Shown: positions 29,656-39,334, numbered from the stretch's first letter. The stretch is 64,000 nt of DNA from Dolichospermum sp. UHCC 0259 (GCF_009711935.1 NZ_VIKX01000213.1:1-64000); one strand, 5' to 3'. Notes: generated by a model from the letters alone, not told the origin. Program-made: numbers and translations.

Positions 29656-31026
29656 TTATTTGTCATAACCAATCACAAAACGTTCAGGGATATAACCTTT
29701 ATATTCAACTTTGCCTTCATCACCAGGAAGTAATTTTACGCCTGGACGTAATATAATTTGTTTGATTGCTTCAGGAACAATCACACCACCCAGATGTTCA
29801 CCCAGGCAAGTATGACTACCATAGCCAAAGTGCATATAGTTATATTTTGGCCGTTCAATGGAAAATTCATCAGGATTCGTCACAACTGCGCCATCAAACA
29901 TAGCTGAACCTACACCAGCTAAAACAATACTTTTAGCCGGGATACGGGTTTCTCTAGGAGTTCCTGCGGCTAAGGTGTAATCTGCTTCGCAAAACCGCAC
30001 CAGAAAAGGGCTGAAAGGATTAAAACGAACTGCTTCCCAAACGTATTTATCAAAGGTTTGGTTGTCGCCAGATTGGGCTGCTGCTAAGGCTTTGGCGAAG
30101 ATTTCTGGACGTTTGAGAATTTGTTCTACACCTTGAGTAATTACCTGGGCTGTACCTTCGATACTACCCACTAATAAAATGATCATGTGGCTGATGATCT
30201 TGGTTTCATCAAAGGAAATATCGCTGGCAAATGTTGTGTTTGCTAACCGAGTAAAAATGTCTGCTGGTGCGGTAGATTTGCTATTTTGAGAATTTTTATT
30301 ACTTGTGGAAGTTCCGGGACTAAAAATTGATTTTAACCAGCCCTGGAATATTTCTCCTGATGATAAATCATCTAGGCTTTTAGGCAAATCTTGAGCAATT
30401 TGAGCTTTTTTTTGTTGCAGAAGTTGACCCAAGTAAACACGCATTTCTTGTCCGGCTTTTACCGAAGCTTCATGAATTTTAGGGTCGTTGGTCAAATTTC
30501 TAAACATATCGTCTTGGGTGGATTTTGCCCAGCGATACATAGTTTCTAAATCAGGACCAGGAAACCCAAAATAGTCGCCGCAAATTTTGATAGGAACATA
30601 TTTTCCTAACTCACGAACAACTTCGATTTTACCGGTTTTTACAGATTCATCTAAACGGGCTTTAGTAATTTCACCTGCTTTTTTTCTGACAAGTGGTAAA
30701 TCTTCCAATTGCAACATTGATCTCATAATTGACTTTTCTTGCCAATTATGTTCTGTGTTATCTCTAGCCAGCATACAAGGGCCGAAAACAGGGTCCATTT
30801 TGGGAGCAAAGGTTCTGACTGAAAAGTGTTCGGAGCGAGACAAAACCTCTTGTACGTCGGGAAATAAACTCACTAATGTAAATCTAGGTGTGATAAAAAT
30901 GGGTCGTTTTTCTCTGAGTTCTTTAAACAATCCTTGCCAGTCAGTCCAAACTCCTTGATTGACTACTTTAACTCTATCGGCGACGTTTTCTGTCGGAATG
31001 CTATCGTATCTTTCTAAATAGGACAT
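29656..31026 (-). CDS. Cytochrome P450, likely acting on fatty-acid-derived substrate
   Basis: A soluble P450 of 456 residues from this ATG. The haem-binding loop is HFGYGSHTCLGEHLGG with the Cys thiolate ligand. The I-helix has GSIEGT in place of the usual AGxDT, and an ExxR-type WEAVRFNP segment precedes the haem loop. The ATG is preceded by AGAGG five bases away. A GTG at 31074 would add 16 residues without such a site. It stands directly before a lipoxygenase gene, so use of lipid hydroperoxides (as in CYP74-like or other peroxygenase P450s) is a reasonable inference, not shown. A Ser/Asn-rich insert lies near residues 250-265. Confidence 0.9.
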   Translation of the reverse strand: MSYLERYDSIPTENVADRVKVVNQGVWTDWQGLFKELREKRPIFITPRFTLVSLFPDVQEVLSRSEHFSVRTFAPKMDPVFGPCMLARDNTEHNWQEKSIMRSMLQLEDLPLVRKKAGEITKARLDESVKTGKIEVVRELGKYVPIKICGDYFGFPGPDLETMYRWAKSTQDDMFRNLTNDPKIHEASVKAGQEMRVYLGQLLQQKKAQIAQDLPKSLDDLSSGEIFQGWLKSIFSPGTSTSNKNSQNSKSTAPADIFTRLANTTFASDISFDETKIISHMIILLVGSIEGTAQVITQGVEQILKRPEIFAKALAAAQSGDNQTFDKYVWEAVRFNPFSPFLVRFCEADYTLAAGTPRETRIPAKSIVLAGVGSAMFDGAVVTNPDEFSIERPKYNYMHFGYGSHTCLGEHLGGVIVPEAIKQIILRPGVKLLPGDEGKVEYKGYIPERFVIGYDK

Positions 31027-31109
31027 AAGGCCTCTTGAATTTTTGGAATTGACTGGAATCCGAATATGATTCACATCTGAGAGGTTGTTTGAAAAGTATT
31101 AGATGAAAC

Positions 31110-31252
31110 CAATAATTTCCAAAAACCTAACCCCCCAGCCCCCATTCCCTCGCAGGGAAGGGGGGTTTCAAAGCCTCTCCCCGCGTCGGGGAGAGGTTTG
31201 GATAGGGGTTTATTTATACATGAGAAACTTTTCAAACATCCTCTGAGATAAA
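31110..31252. repeat. GC-rich dispersed repeat upstream of the P450 gene
   Basis: CCTAACCCCCCAGCCCCC starts a block with CCCTCGCAGGGAAGGGGGG and CTCTCCCCGCGTCGGGGAGAG palindromes. The block ends with AAACTTTTCAAACATCCTCT, the reverse complement of which (AGAGGATGTTTGAAAAG) opens the repeat at about 51150-51225. So these two copies are related in inverted orientation. Confidence 0.75.
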
Positions 31253-31303
31253 TATTAATTGCTGCGTTGGTACATCTGATTTAACAACGCAGTTAATTTT
31301 TAC

Positions 31304-31702
31304 CTAAGATACAGAATCTACGTCATGAATTGTTCCCACGATTATTTTCCAGCGCTCGTCTACTTTACGCATGGTATAAGTAAATCCAAAGCTAGTTAGT
31401 AGTTGATTATCTTTGGTGTAGCGGGTGGCAACTGCACTAACTACGGCTAGATTATCACTGAGTAATTTAACTTTGAGGGGACCGGTTTCACTTTTACCAT
31501 AGTTTTGTTTTTTTAAATCAGCTACGATTTTTGTAAAAACAATCCACAGTTTGAAGCCATTGGTGATAGTGACGGCTGTTTCTGGTGTAATTAGTATTGA
31601 TGGATAGTGATAAAATGGACCTAATATACTAGGCTTGAGCGTGGCAAATGCTTTGTTATATTCGGCAATTGTTTCTGCTACTTTTTTCGTTTCATCTTGC
31701 AT
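31304..31702 (-). CDS. NTF2-like / SnoaL-type small protein
   Basis: The 132-residue protein has the cone-shaped NTF2-like pattern: a first helix (ETIAEYNKAFATLKP), FYHYPSILITPE, then a four-strand sheet ending GFTYTMRKVDERWKIIVGTIHD. Such domains are cyclases, isomerases, dehydratases or ligand-binding proteins (SnoaL, scytalone dehydratase and many others). Its place between a hydrolase gene and a P450/lipoxygenase pair suggests that it acts on an oxylipin intermediate. That is inference; no catalytic residues can be assigned by eye. Confidence 0.75.
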   Translation of the reverse strand: MQDETKKVAETIAEYNKAFATLKPSILGPFYHYPSILITPETAVTITNGFKLWIVFTKIVADLKKQNYGKSETGPLKVKLLSDNLAVVSAVATRYTKDNQLLTSFGFTYTMRKVDERWKIIVGTIHDVDSVS

Positions 31703-31789
31703 AGAAAGATTCTCTAAAACTGATACTGCTTAAAGATGTCGGTTTTGAATTAAATAATTAGACGGGGAATATTCTGCTTTTATGGATCA

Positions 31790-32809
31790 TTAATTCAGAT
31801 TCAATTCAGAAATAATTTGTGCTAAATTTTTAGGTCGGTAATCTTCACGCTTTTGCAATCGCTCGATTGTGCTTTCATGAAGATCATGAGGTTGATTGCT
31901 AACATCACGAAGTTTAGTTCCTACTAATTTATAAATGCCTGGATCGTTAGTAAAATCAATGGTAGGATCTGAATTAATACTTGTTGAATTGAAATCGAAT
32001 TCTAGTCCCAAGTTTAAGTCTTGTATGGACTCTATCATCCATTTCAATGCGCCATCAGATAAGGGGGTGTGTTGTTTAGTGCCACCACCAACGCAACCAT
32101 GATCACCTGGAAACCACTTTTCAATTAGTTGTTGGTTGTTAGCATCGGGGTTTTTGTGCATACGAGTTACATCAAAAATTTCCCGAACTTCATCTATAGC
32201 GATAGCGTGGACTGCATTTTGGATATATTGATTTAAGGTTGTGTCATAGAATTTGTAACGGCTATGAAGTATTGGTGTAAACATTTTGAACAGAGGGAAT
32301 ACAGGAATTCCCAACGCACCTACAGTATCGAAACAACCAAGTAAGGTAATATTGACTGGTTTGCCTTCATTTTTTGCGTAATCTTTACGATATTCACGAG
32401 CTTGATTATCTTTAGGTTTGATATCTCTATTTCGATAAAGCTCGTAGGCTTCAGACACTCGAGTAATATTTTGGCGGCTGAGAAGACCTGAGCAATAGAT
32501 CATCCCTGCTAAACTTCTGACTGTGTATGCACCACGACTAAAGCCAAATAGGTAAATTTCATCACCATCAACATAGTTGAAACAGAGGAATTCATAGGCA
32601 TCTTGTATGTTTTGATCAATTCCTAGTCCAGTAATACCACCCAAAAACTTTTGATTCTCCGAACCGATTCCTGAACCATAAAAAACGATTTGTGGTATCC
32701 CATCGTTGGCAATTGGTTTTACATACTCACTCAGCTTGACTACATTGGTCGGGCAAACATTGGTTAAATCTTGCCAAGTTCCATCACAGCAAACAACTAG
32801 GCGTTTCAT
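31790..32809 (-). CDS. DUF2235 alpha/beta hydrolase (phospholipase-like)
   Basis: The 339-residue protein opens with MKRLVVCCDGTWQD, the standard start of DUF2235 proteins, and has the nucleophile elbow LFGFSRGAYTVRSLAG (G-F-S-R-G). A second family feature is the Asp/Gly-rich WFPGDHGCVGGG. Relatives include Tle1-type phospholipases of type VI secretion and cytoplasmic lipases. No secretion genes are nearby. It is the first of four same-strand genes leading to a lipoxygenase, so release of fatty acid from lipid would fit. The following NTF2-like gene starts 87 bases on. Confidence 0.88.
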   Translation of the reverse strand: MKRLVVCCDGTWQDLTNVCPTNVVKLSEYVKPIANDGIPQIVFYGSGIGSENQKFLGGITGLGIDQNIQDAYEFLCFNYVDGDEIYLFGFSRGAYTVRSLAGMIYCSGLLSRQNITRVSEAYELYRNRDIKPKDNQAREYRKDYAKNEGKPVNITLLGCFDTVGALGIPVFPLFKMFTPILHSRYKFYDTTLNQYIQNAVHAIAIDEVREIFDVTRMHKNPDANNQQLIEKWFPGDHGCVGGGTKQHTPLSDGALKWMIESIQDLNLGLEFDFNSTSINSDPTIDFTNDPGIYKLVGTKLRDVSNQPHDLHESTIERLQKREDYRPKNLAQIISELNLN

Positions 32810-33193
32810 ATTTATATTCTCAAACTCCGTTACTTAACCAGAGATAATTAGGTAAACTGAATTGTCCTTGGGATAAGACAGGGTATAGGGGGAAGGAGTT
32901 TGAGCTTTTTTTACTCTTCTTCATATACCTTGAAATTTTTCCGTTAACTTACTTAAGTACAGTATAATTAACAAGATATATATAAAAATAGTAGCCTTTT
33001 CTAAAAAAAAGATTAAATTATGGGAATTTACTTAAGTACAAGTATAGGCAAAAACCACTATTGTATGATTGCTATGCCATTAGTGACAAGTTAAGTCCAA
33101 GGTAATTGTATCAATTCGTAATAATCTGTAGATATTCACAAAAACGAGGTATTAAATCTGCAACTTATCAGAAATGTTGGGTTACTATTTTTC

Positions 33194-33303
33194 GGCGTTG
33201 CTGATTGAGGTATGAGAATTATTTTTCATGAGATTAAAACCCTTGTAGAGACGTTCTATGGAAAGTCTCTACACTTAAATTCATACTTGGTTTCAGCAAC
33301 GCC
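33194..33303. mobile_element. MITE-like element with GGCGTTGCTGA terminal inverted repeats
   Basis: A 110-base element begins GGCGTTGCTGA and ends TCAGCAACGCC. The inverted similarity extends inward through GTATGA/TCATAC. An internal palindrome TGTAGAGAC-n12-GTCTCTACA lies at about 33244-33273. It has no coding capacity. The rest of the gap (32810-33193) is AT-rich with nothing identified. Confidence 0.7.
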
Positions 33304-33337
33304 CCATTTTTCTAGGATCAATGCCCACCATGAAAAA

Positions 33338-33368
33338 GATCCCCGACTTGTTGGATAAGTCGAGGATC
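33338..33368. terminator. GATCCCCGACTT-type palindrome after ctaB
   Basis: GATCCCCGACTT pairs with AAGTCGAGGATC (one mismatch), 30 bases past the ctaB stop. It belongs to a dispersed family with copies at 46691-46723, 47788-47820 and 54534-54566. The most likely role is transcription termination in either direction. Confidence 0.7.
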
Positions 33369-33398
33369 TATGTTTTGAGTGTTATTCTTTGTTCTCTA

Positions 33399-34349
33399 CT
33401 ATAAGTGGAATTGATTAAGCACTGTACTCACTAAATGATGAGTAATGGGTAAACTATCTACCACCATTGCTAAACACAAGAGCATCATGTAGGAAATGGA
33501 ATACAAAAATAACTCGCGGGCGATGGTTTTATCTTCGGGATTTTGCAACAACCGCCAAGATTTATGGACAAATATTCCCCCTAAAGTCAAGGCAATAACA
33601 GCATAGACAATGCCACTGGCGTGTAGGGGATAAAACAGCAGGATGGTCGCTGTGACAGTAATTACCGTATAAAACCAAATTTGTCTGACGGTTGCTTCAT
33701 CGCCTACAACTACGGGTAACATGGGGATACCTACCTTGGCGTAATCGTCACGAATCATAAGTGCCAAAGCCCAAAAATGGGGGGGTGTCCATAGGAAGAC
33801 GATCGCAAAAATTAGCCAAGCTGCCCAGCTTAAAGTATCTGTGACTGCTGCCCAACCGACTAAAGCGGGAATTGCTCCTGCTGCACCACCAATGACAATA
33901 TTTTGGGTGCTATGACGTTTGAGCCAGTGAGTATAGACTAAAACATAAAAGATGATGCCAGAGAAGGCTAAAAATGCGGCTAGAAGATTGGCAAAGACGG
34001 TGAGGAGGGTAAAAGAAAGTACAGCTAGGGCGATCGCAAAAATTAAAGCATCACGGGGTTGGATCTTCCCGGAAGGCATAGGACGGTGGCGTGTCCGCTC
34101 CATGTCATAATCTATATCTCGGTCATAGATACAGTTAATTGTTTGAGCGCTCGCTGCTGCTAAAGTTCCACCAATCATGGTAATAATTAACAACCAAGGA
34201 TCTACCTCACCTTTGGCGGCTATCCACATACTCCCAGCAGTAGTAATTAATAGCAGGGGAATAATCCGGGGTTTGGTTAGCTGGTAGTAACTTTGAACGA
34301 CTTGGAGAAATGTGTCGTGTTGACGACGAGAGACATTAGTCTCAATCAT
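33399..34349 (-). CDS. ctaB: Protohaem IX farnesyltransferase (haem O synthase)
   Basis: CtaB transfers a farnesyl group to haem B to make haem O for cytochrome oxidase. The 316-residue integral membrane protein has the prenyltransferase motif [19 protein letters not shown] and about eight to nine membrane helices. A second conserved cluster follows near [14 protein letters not shown]. It lies 90 bases downstream of ctaA on the same strand, and the structural cytochrome oxidase genes are divergent from the pair, a common cyanobacterial arrangement. Confidence 0.97.
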   Translation of the reverse strand: MIETNVSRRQHDTFLQVVQSYYQLTKPRIIPLLLITTAGSMWIAAKGEVDPWLLIITMIGGTLAAASAQTINCIYDRDIDYDMERTRHRPMPSGKIQPRDALIFAIALAVLSFTLLTVFANLLAAFLAFSGIIFYVLVYTHWLKRHSTQNIVIGGAAGAIPALVGWAAVTDTLSWAAWLIFAIVFLWTPPHFWALALMIRDDYAKVGIPMLPVVVGDEATVRQIWFYTVITVTATILLFYPLHASGIVYAVIALTLGGIFVHKSWRLLQNPEDKTIARELFLYSISYMMLLCLAMVVDSLPITHHLVSTVLNQFHL

Positions 34350-34439
34350 GTTGGGTCTTTTTCCTTATTTTTCAAGAACTGGTCAGTAAACCGCTGGCTT
34401 CTGCTGTAGAAATGAGATTTTATGGATTTACGCCATGAG

Positions 34440-35366
34440 TTACTGTGTTGGTGACGGAGGAAGTAAACCATCTCGCAGTGATAAAACTGTAAATACTACC
34501 AAAGTCCCCAGTAAAGTCGCACCGATAGCTTGGTGAGAAACAGTGAGAGGTTCAACTTGTAAATGTAGACGGAAGGTAGCCACACCCAAGAGGAGTTGTG
34601 AAATCAACAAACCACCGGCCATATTTGCTAGTTTTCGCAAAGCTGGATGCAGCGCTGGTGTCCGCCAAGAAATGAAAACAACTGCTAAAGTAGCGATGGT
34701 TGGCGGTACTAAGCCAAAAATATGGCTGTACATGACATCACAAAGCTGTTCCCCTGCCAAACATTGGTGTAAAGCCCAACGAGAACCGACTAAAGCACCT
34801 AATAAACTTTGTAAGTAGACACAAACACTAGCAGTTAAACCCACCCAAGGCAACTTTCCTACTGTTCCTGTGCCTTGATAGGGACTCAAACTTGTACCGA
34901 TAATTAACAAAGTGGTGAAAAATAGTAGTGCTGTTCCTAAATGGGCGGTAACGATATCAAACCGCAATAATTCAGTTACAGTCAGTCCTCCCAAAATCCC
35001 TTGGAAGACGATTAAAAACAGGGCAAATGTGGATGCCCAAGGTAGCCACTTGGGTAAATGTTGACGATGCCACCAGGATAGACCACAAAGGGCGATCGCA
35101 CTAAAACCAATTAAAGCCGCATCCAGACGATGAAACCACTCCAAAAACACTTGGAGATTCATTTGCTTGGCTGGAACTAACTCCCCATAGCACAAAGGCC
35201 AATCAGGGCAAGCAAGTCCAGCATTCATGACGCGGGTAGCACTGCCTATAGCCATCAAAATTAAGGTGGCTACGCATATTTTCCACACCAAGCGACGAAT
35301 CGTCTCCTGGGGCTGTTGTGCTACTGTGGCCGCTTTATTTTGTTGTTCTAAGACAAATTCATTCAT
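34440..35366 (-). CDS. ctaA: Haem A synthase
   Basis: CtaA oxidises haem O to haem A, the cofactor of the aa3-type oxidase encoded by the adjacent ctaCDE. The 308-residue membrane protein has eight helices. It shows the first haem-binding half (GSATRVMNAGLACPDWPLCYG, with EWFHRLDA after) and the second half with TAHLGTALL and later VSHQAIGATLLG His residues. The ATG at 35366 is served by AAGG a few bases upstream. The TTG at 35372 is less likely. It is probably co-transcribed with ctaB. Confidence 0.95.
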   Translation of the reverse strand: MNEFVLEQQNKAATVAQQPQETIRRLVWKICVATLILMAIGSATRVMNAGLACPDWPLCYGELVPAKQMNLQVFLEWFHRLDAALIGFSAIALCGLSWWHRQHLPKWLPWASTFALFLIVFQGILGGLTVTELLRFDIVTAHLGTALLFFTTLLIIGTSLSPYQGTGTVGKLPWVGLTASVCVYLQSLLGALVGSRWALHQCLAGEQLCDVMYSHIFGLVPPTIATLAVVFISWRTPALHPALRKLANMAGGLLISQLLLGVATFRLHLQVEPLTVSHQAIGATLLGTLVVFTVLSLRDGLLPPSPTQ

Positions 35367-35861
35367 TAACAATACCTTCTTACCCGCTTGTGCTGGAAGT
35401 TGAAAATTTTCTCTTTTGATTTAGTACCAACTTCTACTCACCCTAACGTATCGGTCAGAATATAGAAATCAGCTTTCCCTTATACTTTGGATCACTTTAG
35501 CTAGTTTTCGCTGTAAGATTTCGTGCTGTTTTGCAGATGGAAATAATTAATCAACGGGAATTAATGGAAATTTCGGAAAAATTTTGCACTAATTGTCATC
35601 TAACCTGGGCAAGACAACTTATCTCCCTTGTACTCAAAATTGTGTTCTTAATCGAAAAAATTAATAAAGATTTCAGACCAGCGGATACTATATCTCATAG
35701 CCTGCACTACCTTAGTAGGTAGAGTTACTTTAAAAATTAAAGTAACTTACAGATAAAAATGCCTTTGCCATTTTTTGTTTTGTTGGGTTGCGCTGTTGCC
35801 TAACCCAACCTACGAATCAAAGGTATTGAGATAAAATAGTCAATTAATCACCAAATCAGCC
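35367..35861. promoter_or_regulatory. Divergent control region of ctaAB and ctaCDE, with hairpins
   Basis: This 495-base region separates the two oxidase units. It contains a perfect ten-pair hairpin, GTTACTTTAA-AAA-TTAAAGTAAC, at 35724-35746. It also has an inverted repeat GTTGGGTT/AACCCAAC at 35782-35789 and 35802-35809, a common dispersed cyanobacterial repeat. A 63-codon frame at 35531-35722 shows no protein-like features. The ctaC GTG lacks a strong ribosome binding site. Confidence 0.5.
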
Positions 35862-36827
35862 GTGAAAATTCCAAATGCAATCTGGACATTACTCATTGGC
35901 ATTGTCCTCACTCTCACCAGTCTCTGGTACGGTCAAAATCACGGTCTGTTACCTGTAGCGGCCTCCGACGAAGCCCCTTTGGTAGACGGTCTATTCAACA
36001 CCATGATGACTGTTTCTACAGGCATCTTTTTGATTGTTGAAGGTGTTTTAATTTACGCTGTTATTAGATATCGTCGTCAGGCTGGAGACAATGAAGATGG
36101 GCCAGCAATTGAAGGTAATGTACCCCTAGAGATACTCTGGACAGCGATCCCCGCAATTATCGTTATCGGTATTTCTCTCTACAGTTTTGATGTATATAAC
36201 GACATGGGCGGCTTTGATCCCCATTCGGCTCATGCTGCACCCATGATGGACAATGCCATGAATATGCCGAAAAAGGCCATGGCTGCCACCCTGATCAGTA
36301 CAGAAGCATCTGAACAAGGATCACAATTAGATACCAAGTCTGATGCAATTACCAAACCCGCAGAATTAACCATTAACGTCACTGGACTCCAATATGCTTG
36401 GTTATTCAACTATCCAGATAAGGACGTAACAACGGGTGAACTACATTTACCCATTGGCAAAACAGTAGAAATCAATATGACAGCTAACGATGTCATCCAC
36501 GCTTTTTGGATTCCTGAATTTCGGGTGAAACAGGATGCCATTCCTGGTAGACAAACCAATTTGCGGTTTACTCCCAGAAAAGCGGGCGATTATGACCTAA
36601 TTTGTGCTGAATTGTGTGGGCCATATCACGGAGTGATGAAAAGCCAAGTAGTTGTGGAGACACAGGAAGCTTTTGATAGTTGGATGCAAGAACAGCTAAT
36701 TGCTGCTAAAGATATTCCTAATCAAGCGGTAGCTGTCAATTCTATGTCTATGACTGCTGATGAATTTCTCTCTCCTTACACTCACGATATGGGCATTCAC
36801 TCAGAAATTCTGCATCAAATTAAGTAG
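35862..36827 (+). CDS. ctaC: Cytochrome c oxidase subunit II
   Basis: Subunit II of the thylakoid or cytoplasmic-membrane terminal oxidase accepts electrons from cytochrome c6 or plastocyanin through the binuclear CuA centre. The 321-residue protein has an N-terminal anchor, a second membrane helix (GNVPLEILWTAIPAIIVIGI) and a large soluble domain. CuA ligands are in CAELCGPYHGVMK near residue 250 and the His in DVIHAFWIPEF. A Met/Ala-rich loop near 120-145 (HAAPMMDNAMNMPKKAMA) is unusual. The start is GTG at 35862. Confidence 0.96.
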   Translation: MKIPNAIWTLLIGIVLTLTSLWYGQNHGLLPVAASDEAPLVDGLFNTMMTVSTGIFLIVEGVLIYAVIRYRRQAGDNEDGPAIEGNVPLEILWTAIPAIIVIGISLYSFDVYNDMGGFDPHSAHAAPMMDNAMNMPKKAMAATLISTEASEQGSQLDTKSDAITKPAELTINVTGLQYAWLFNYPDKDVTTGELHLPIGKTVEINMTANDVIHAFWIPEFRVKQDAIPGRQTNLRFTPRKAGDYDLICAELCGPYHGVMKSQVVVETQEAFDSWMQEQLIAAKDIPNQAVAVNSMSMTADEFLSPYTHDMGIHSEILHQIK

Positions 36828-36866
36828 TTTAGGAATTACTTGAGTTGCAGGGGTTACAAAATACAT

Positions 36867-36885
36867 GGGCGCAGGCCTTGCGCCC
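36867..36885. repeat. GC-rich palindrome between ctaC and ctaD
   Basis: GGGCGCAGGCCTTGCGCCC, a seven-pair stem, is a copy of the element at 9856-9874. It lies inside the predicted ctaCDE operon and could modulate the subunit II/I ratio by RNA processing. Confidence 0.65.
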
Positions 36886-36904
36886 CTACAAACTTTTTTA
36901 AAAT

Positions 36905-38578
36905 ATGACACAGGCACAGTTAGAAGAAATTGCTAATGTCCCTAACCATGCTGAAGAACATGAGGAAAGGCATTGGCGAGACTTTTTTGGTTTTAGTACA
37001 GACCATAAGGTAATTGGGATTCAATATCTGGTAACATCTTTTGTTTTTTACTGCATTGGCGGCGTAATGGCTGATTTGGTGCGGACAGAATTACGGACTC
37101 CAGAGGTGGATTTTGTTACGCCAGAAATCTATAACAGTCTGTTTACTCTCCATGCCACAATCATGATTTTTTTGTGGATTGTGCCAACGGGGGCAGGATT
37201 TGCCAACTATTTGATCCCGCTGATGATTGGGGCGAGAGATATGGCATTTCCGCGCCTGAATGCGGTAGCTTTTTGGATGGTTCCTCCAGCGGGTGTATTA
37301 CTGGTTGCTAGTTTGGCGGTAGGTGATGCCCCGGATGCTGGTTGGACTTCTTACCCACCTCTGAGTTTAGTAACAGGTCAGGTGGGTGAGGGGATTTGGA
37401 TTATGAGTGTGCTGCTATTGGGGACTTCTTCGATTTTGGGGGCGATTAATTTTCTCGTCACTATTTGGAAGATGCGTGTTCCCAGTATGGGTATTTATCA
37501 AATGCCGTTGTTCTGTTGGGCGATGATCGCAACTTCGGCTTTGGTGTTGGTATCTACACCAGTATTAGCTGCGGCTTTGATTTTGCTGGGTTTTGATTTA
37601 TTGGCAGGAACAAACTTTTTTAATCCTTCAGGTGGGGGAGATCCTGTTGTTTACCAGCATATGTTCTGGTTCTATTCTCATCCGGCGGTTTATATTATGA
37701 TTTTGCCTTTCTTTGGGGCAATTTCGGAAATTCTGCCAATTCATGCCCGCAAACCGATTTTCGGCTATAAGGCGATCGCTTTTTCATCTCTAGCTATCAG
37801 CTTTTTAGGCTTAATCGTCTGGGCGCATCATATGTTTACCAGTGGTGTTCCTGGTTGGTTGCGGATGTTTTTCATGATCACGACAATGATCATCGCTGTT
37901 CCCACTGGAATTAAAATTTTCGGTTGGTTGGCAACTATTTGGGGTGGCAAAATCCGCCTCAATAGTCCCATGTTATTTGCCATCGGCTTTTTAGCCACTT
38001 TTGTGATTGGTGGCATTAGCGGGGTCATGTTGGCCGCAGTTCCTTTTGATATTCACGTTCACGATACTTACTTTGTGGTGGCACATCTCCACTATGTTTT
38101 GTTTGGTGGCAGTGTCTTAGGAATTTTTGCCGCCATTTACCACTGGTTCCCAAAAATGACGGGACGGAAACTGAACGAATTTTGGGGTCAGGTGCATTTT
38201 GCCTTAACCATGATTGGTTTAAATATGACTTTCTTACCCATGCACAAACTAGGATTAATGGGTATGAACCGTCGTATTGCGGAATATGATCCTAAGTTCA
38301 CGTTTTTGAATGAAATCTGTACCTACGGGTCTTATATATTGGCGGTTTCGACCTTACCATTTATCATCAATGCGGTTTGGTGTTGGTTTTATGGGGAAAA
38401 AGCGGGGAATAATCCTTGGCAAGCGCTGACTTTGGAATGGATGACTTCTTCTCCTCCTAGTATTGAGAATTTTGAAACTCTCCCTGTTTTAACTACAGGT
38501 CCCTACGATTACGGGGTAAGTGAGGAACGGGTAGAAACTGAACCTGTGTTAACTCCCCAAACTGAATCAGCACTTTAA
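36905..38578 (+). CDS. ctaD: Cytochrome c oxidase subunit I
   Basis: The catalytic subunit, with low-spin haem A, haem a3 and CuB. The 557-residue, 12-helix protein shows the His ligand segment LHATIMIFLWIVPTG, the CuB motif FWFYSHPAVYIMILP and HHMFTSG. The final haem ligands are in HDTYFVVAHLHYVLFGG. No residue is missing. It follows ctaC by 77 bases with a GC-rich palindrome between, and ctaE follows after 97 bases. Confidence 0.98.
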   Translation: MTQAQLEEIANVPNHAEEHEERHWRDFFGFSTDHKVIGIQYLVTSFVFYCIGGVMADLVRTELRTPEVDFVTPEIYNSLFTLHATIMIFLWIVPTGAGFANYLIPLMIGARDMAFPRLNAVAFWMVPPAGVLLVASLAVGDAPDAGWTSYPPLSLVTGQVGEGIWIMSVLLLGTSSILGAINFLVTIWKMRVPSMGIYQMPLFCWAMIATSALVLVSTPVLAAALILLGFDLLAGTNFFNPSGGGDPVVYQHMFWFYSHPAVYIMILPFFGAISEILPIHARKPIFGYKAIAFSSLAISFLGLIVWAHHMFTSGVPGWLRMFFMITTMIIAVPTGIKIFGWLATIWGGKIRLNSPMLFAIGFLATFVIGGISGVMLAAVPFDIHVHDTYFVVAHLHYVLFGGSVLGIFAAIYHWFPKMTGRKLNEFWGQVHFALTMIGLNMTFLPMHKLGLMGMNRRIAEYDPKFTFLNEICTYGSYILAVSTLPFIINAVWCWFYGEKAGNNPWQALTLEWMTSSPPSIENFETLPVLTTGPYDYGVSEERVETEPVLTPQTESAL

Positions 38579-38626
38579 GAGATAAGGGGGAAAGGTAAGG
38601 GGAAAAAGGAAATAAAAAACCTTTCA

Positions 38627-38668
38627 CCCATTACCAATTACCCATTACCAATTACCCATTACCAATTA
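38627..38668. repeat. Three tandem 14-base repeats before ctaE
   Basis: Three perfect copies of CCCATTACCAATTA, followed by CCAATTT directly before the ctaE ATG. They replace a normal ribosome binding site. Related ATTACC runs occur near 11513-11536. Confidence 0.85.
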
Positions 38669-38675
38669 CCAATTT

Positions 38676-39290
38676 ATGCAAGGTCAAATTATTGACACGA
38701 CGACAACGGAATTAAGTCACCATACAGCCGTTTCTCATCACGAAGCACATCCAGATCATCGTATGACTGGTCTATTTATGTTTTTGGTGGCTGAGGGCAT
38801 GATTTTTATGGGTTTGTTTGGTGCATACCTGACTTACCGTTCAACTATTCCTGTGTGGCCACCGGCAGGAACACCGGATTTAGAATTGTTGTTACCGACT
38901 GTGAATACTTCTATTTTGATAGCTAGTAGTTTTGTGATGCACAATGCTGATACGGCTATTAAAAAGAATGATACGAAGGGAATGCGGCTTTGGTTGGCAA
39001 TTACCGCAGCTATGGGGGCGATTTTTTTGGCGGGTCAGGTTTATGAATATGCTCATTTGGAGTTTGGTCTGACTACCAATTTATTCGCTAGTACGTTTTA
39101 TGTGTTGACTGGGTTTCACGGTTTGCACGTTACTATCGGCGTTTTAGCGATTTTAGCAGTTTTGTGGCGATCGCTCACCCCCGGACACTACAGCAATGAA
39201 AACCGCTTCGGCATTGAAGCAGCGGAAATTTACTGGCACTTTGTAGACGTAATTTGGATTATTTTATTCGGATTACTCTATTTACTCTAG
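38676..39290 (+). CDS. ctaE: Cytochrome c oxidase subunit III
   Basis: The third core subunit of the haem-copper oxidase. The 204-residue protein has five membrane helices: FMFLVAEGMIFMGLFGAYLTY, then NTSILIASSFVMHNA, the conserved FYVLTGFHGLHVTIG and AAEIYWHFVDVIWIILF at the end. It completes the ctaCDE set. The ATG has no Shine-Dalgarno and directly follows a tandem repeat. The C-rich/T-run terminator lies 45 bases after the stop. Confidence 0.96.
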   Translation: MQGQIIDTTTTELSHHTAVSHHEAHPDHRMTGLFMFLVAEGMIFMGLFGAYLTYRSTIPVWPPAGTPDLELLLPTVNTSILIASSFVMHNADTAIKKNDTKGMRLWLAITAAMGAIFLAGQVYEYAHLEFGLTTNLFASTFYVLTGFHGLHVTIGVLAILAVLWRSLTPGHYSNENRFGIEAAEIYWHFVDVIWIILFGLLYLL

Positions 39291-39334
39291 GTATTTATTA
39301 CTTAGTTGTTCACTCCACTCGAATAACCTACAAT

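Noticed and set aside
35531..35722. A 63-codon frame upstream of ctaC
   Set aside because: Composition is not protein-like, and the region is probably a control region.
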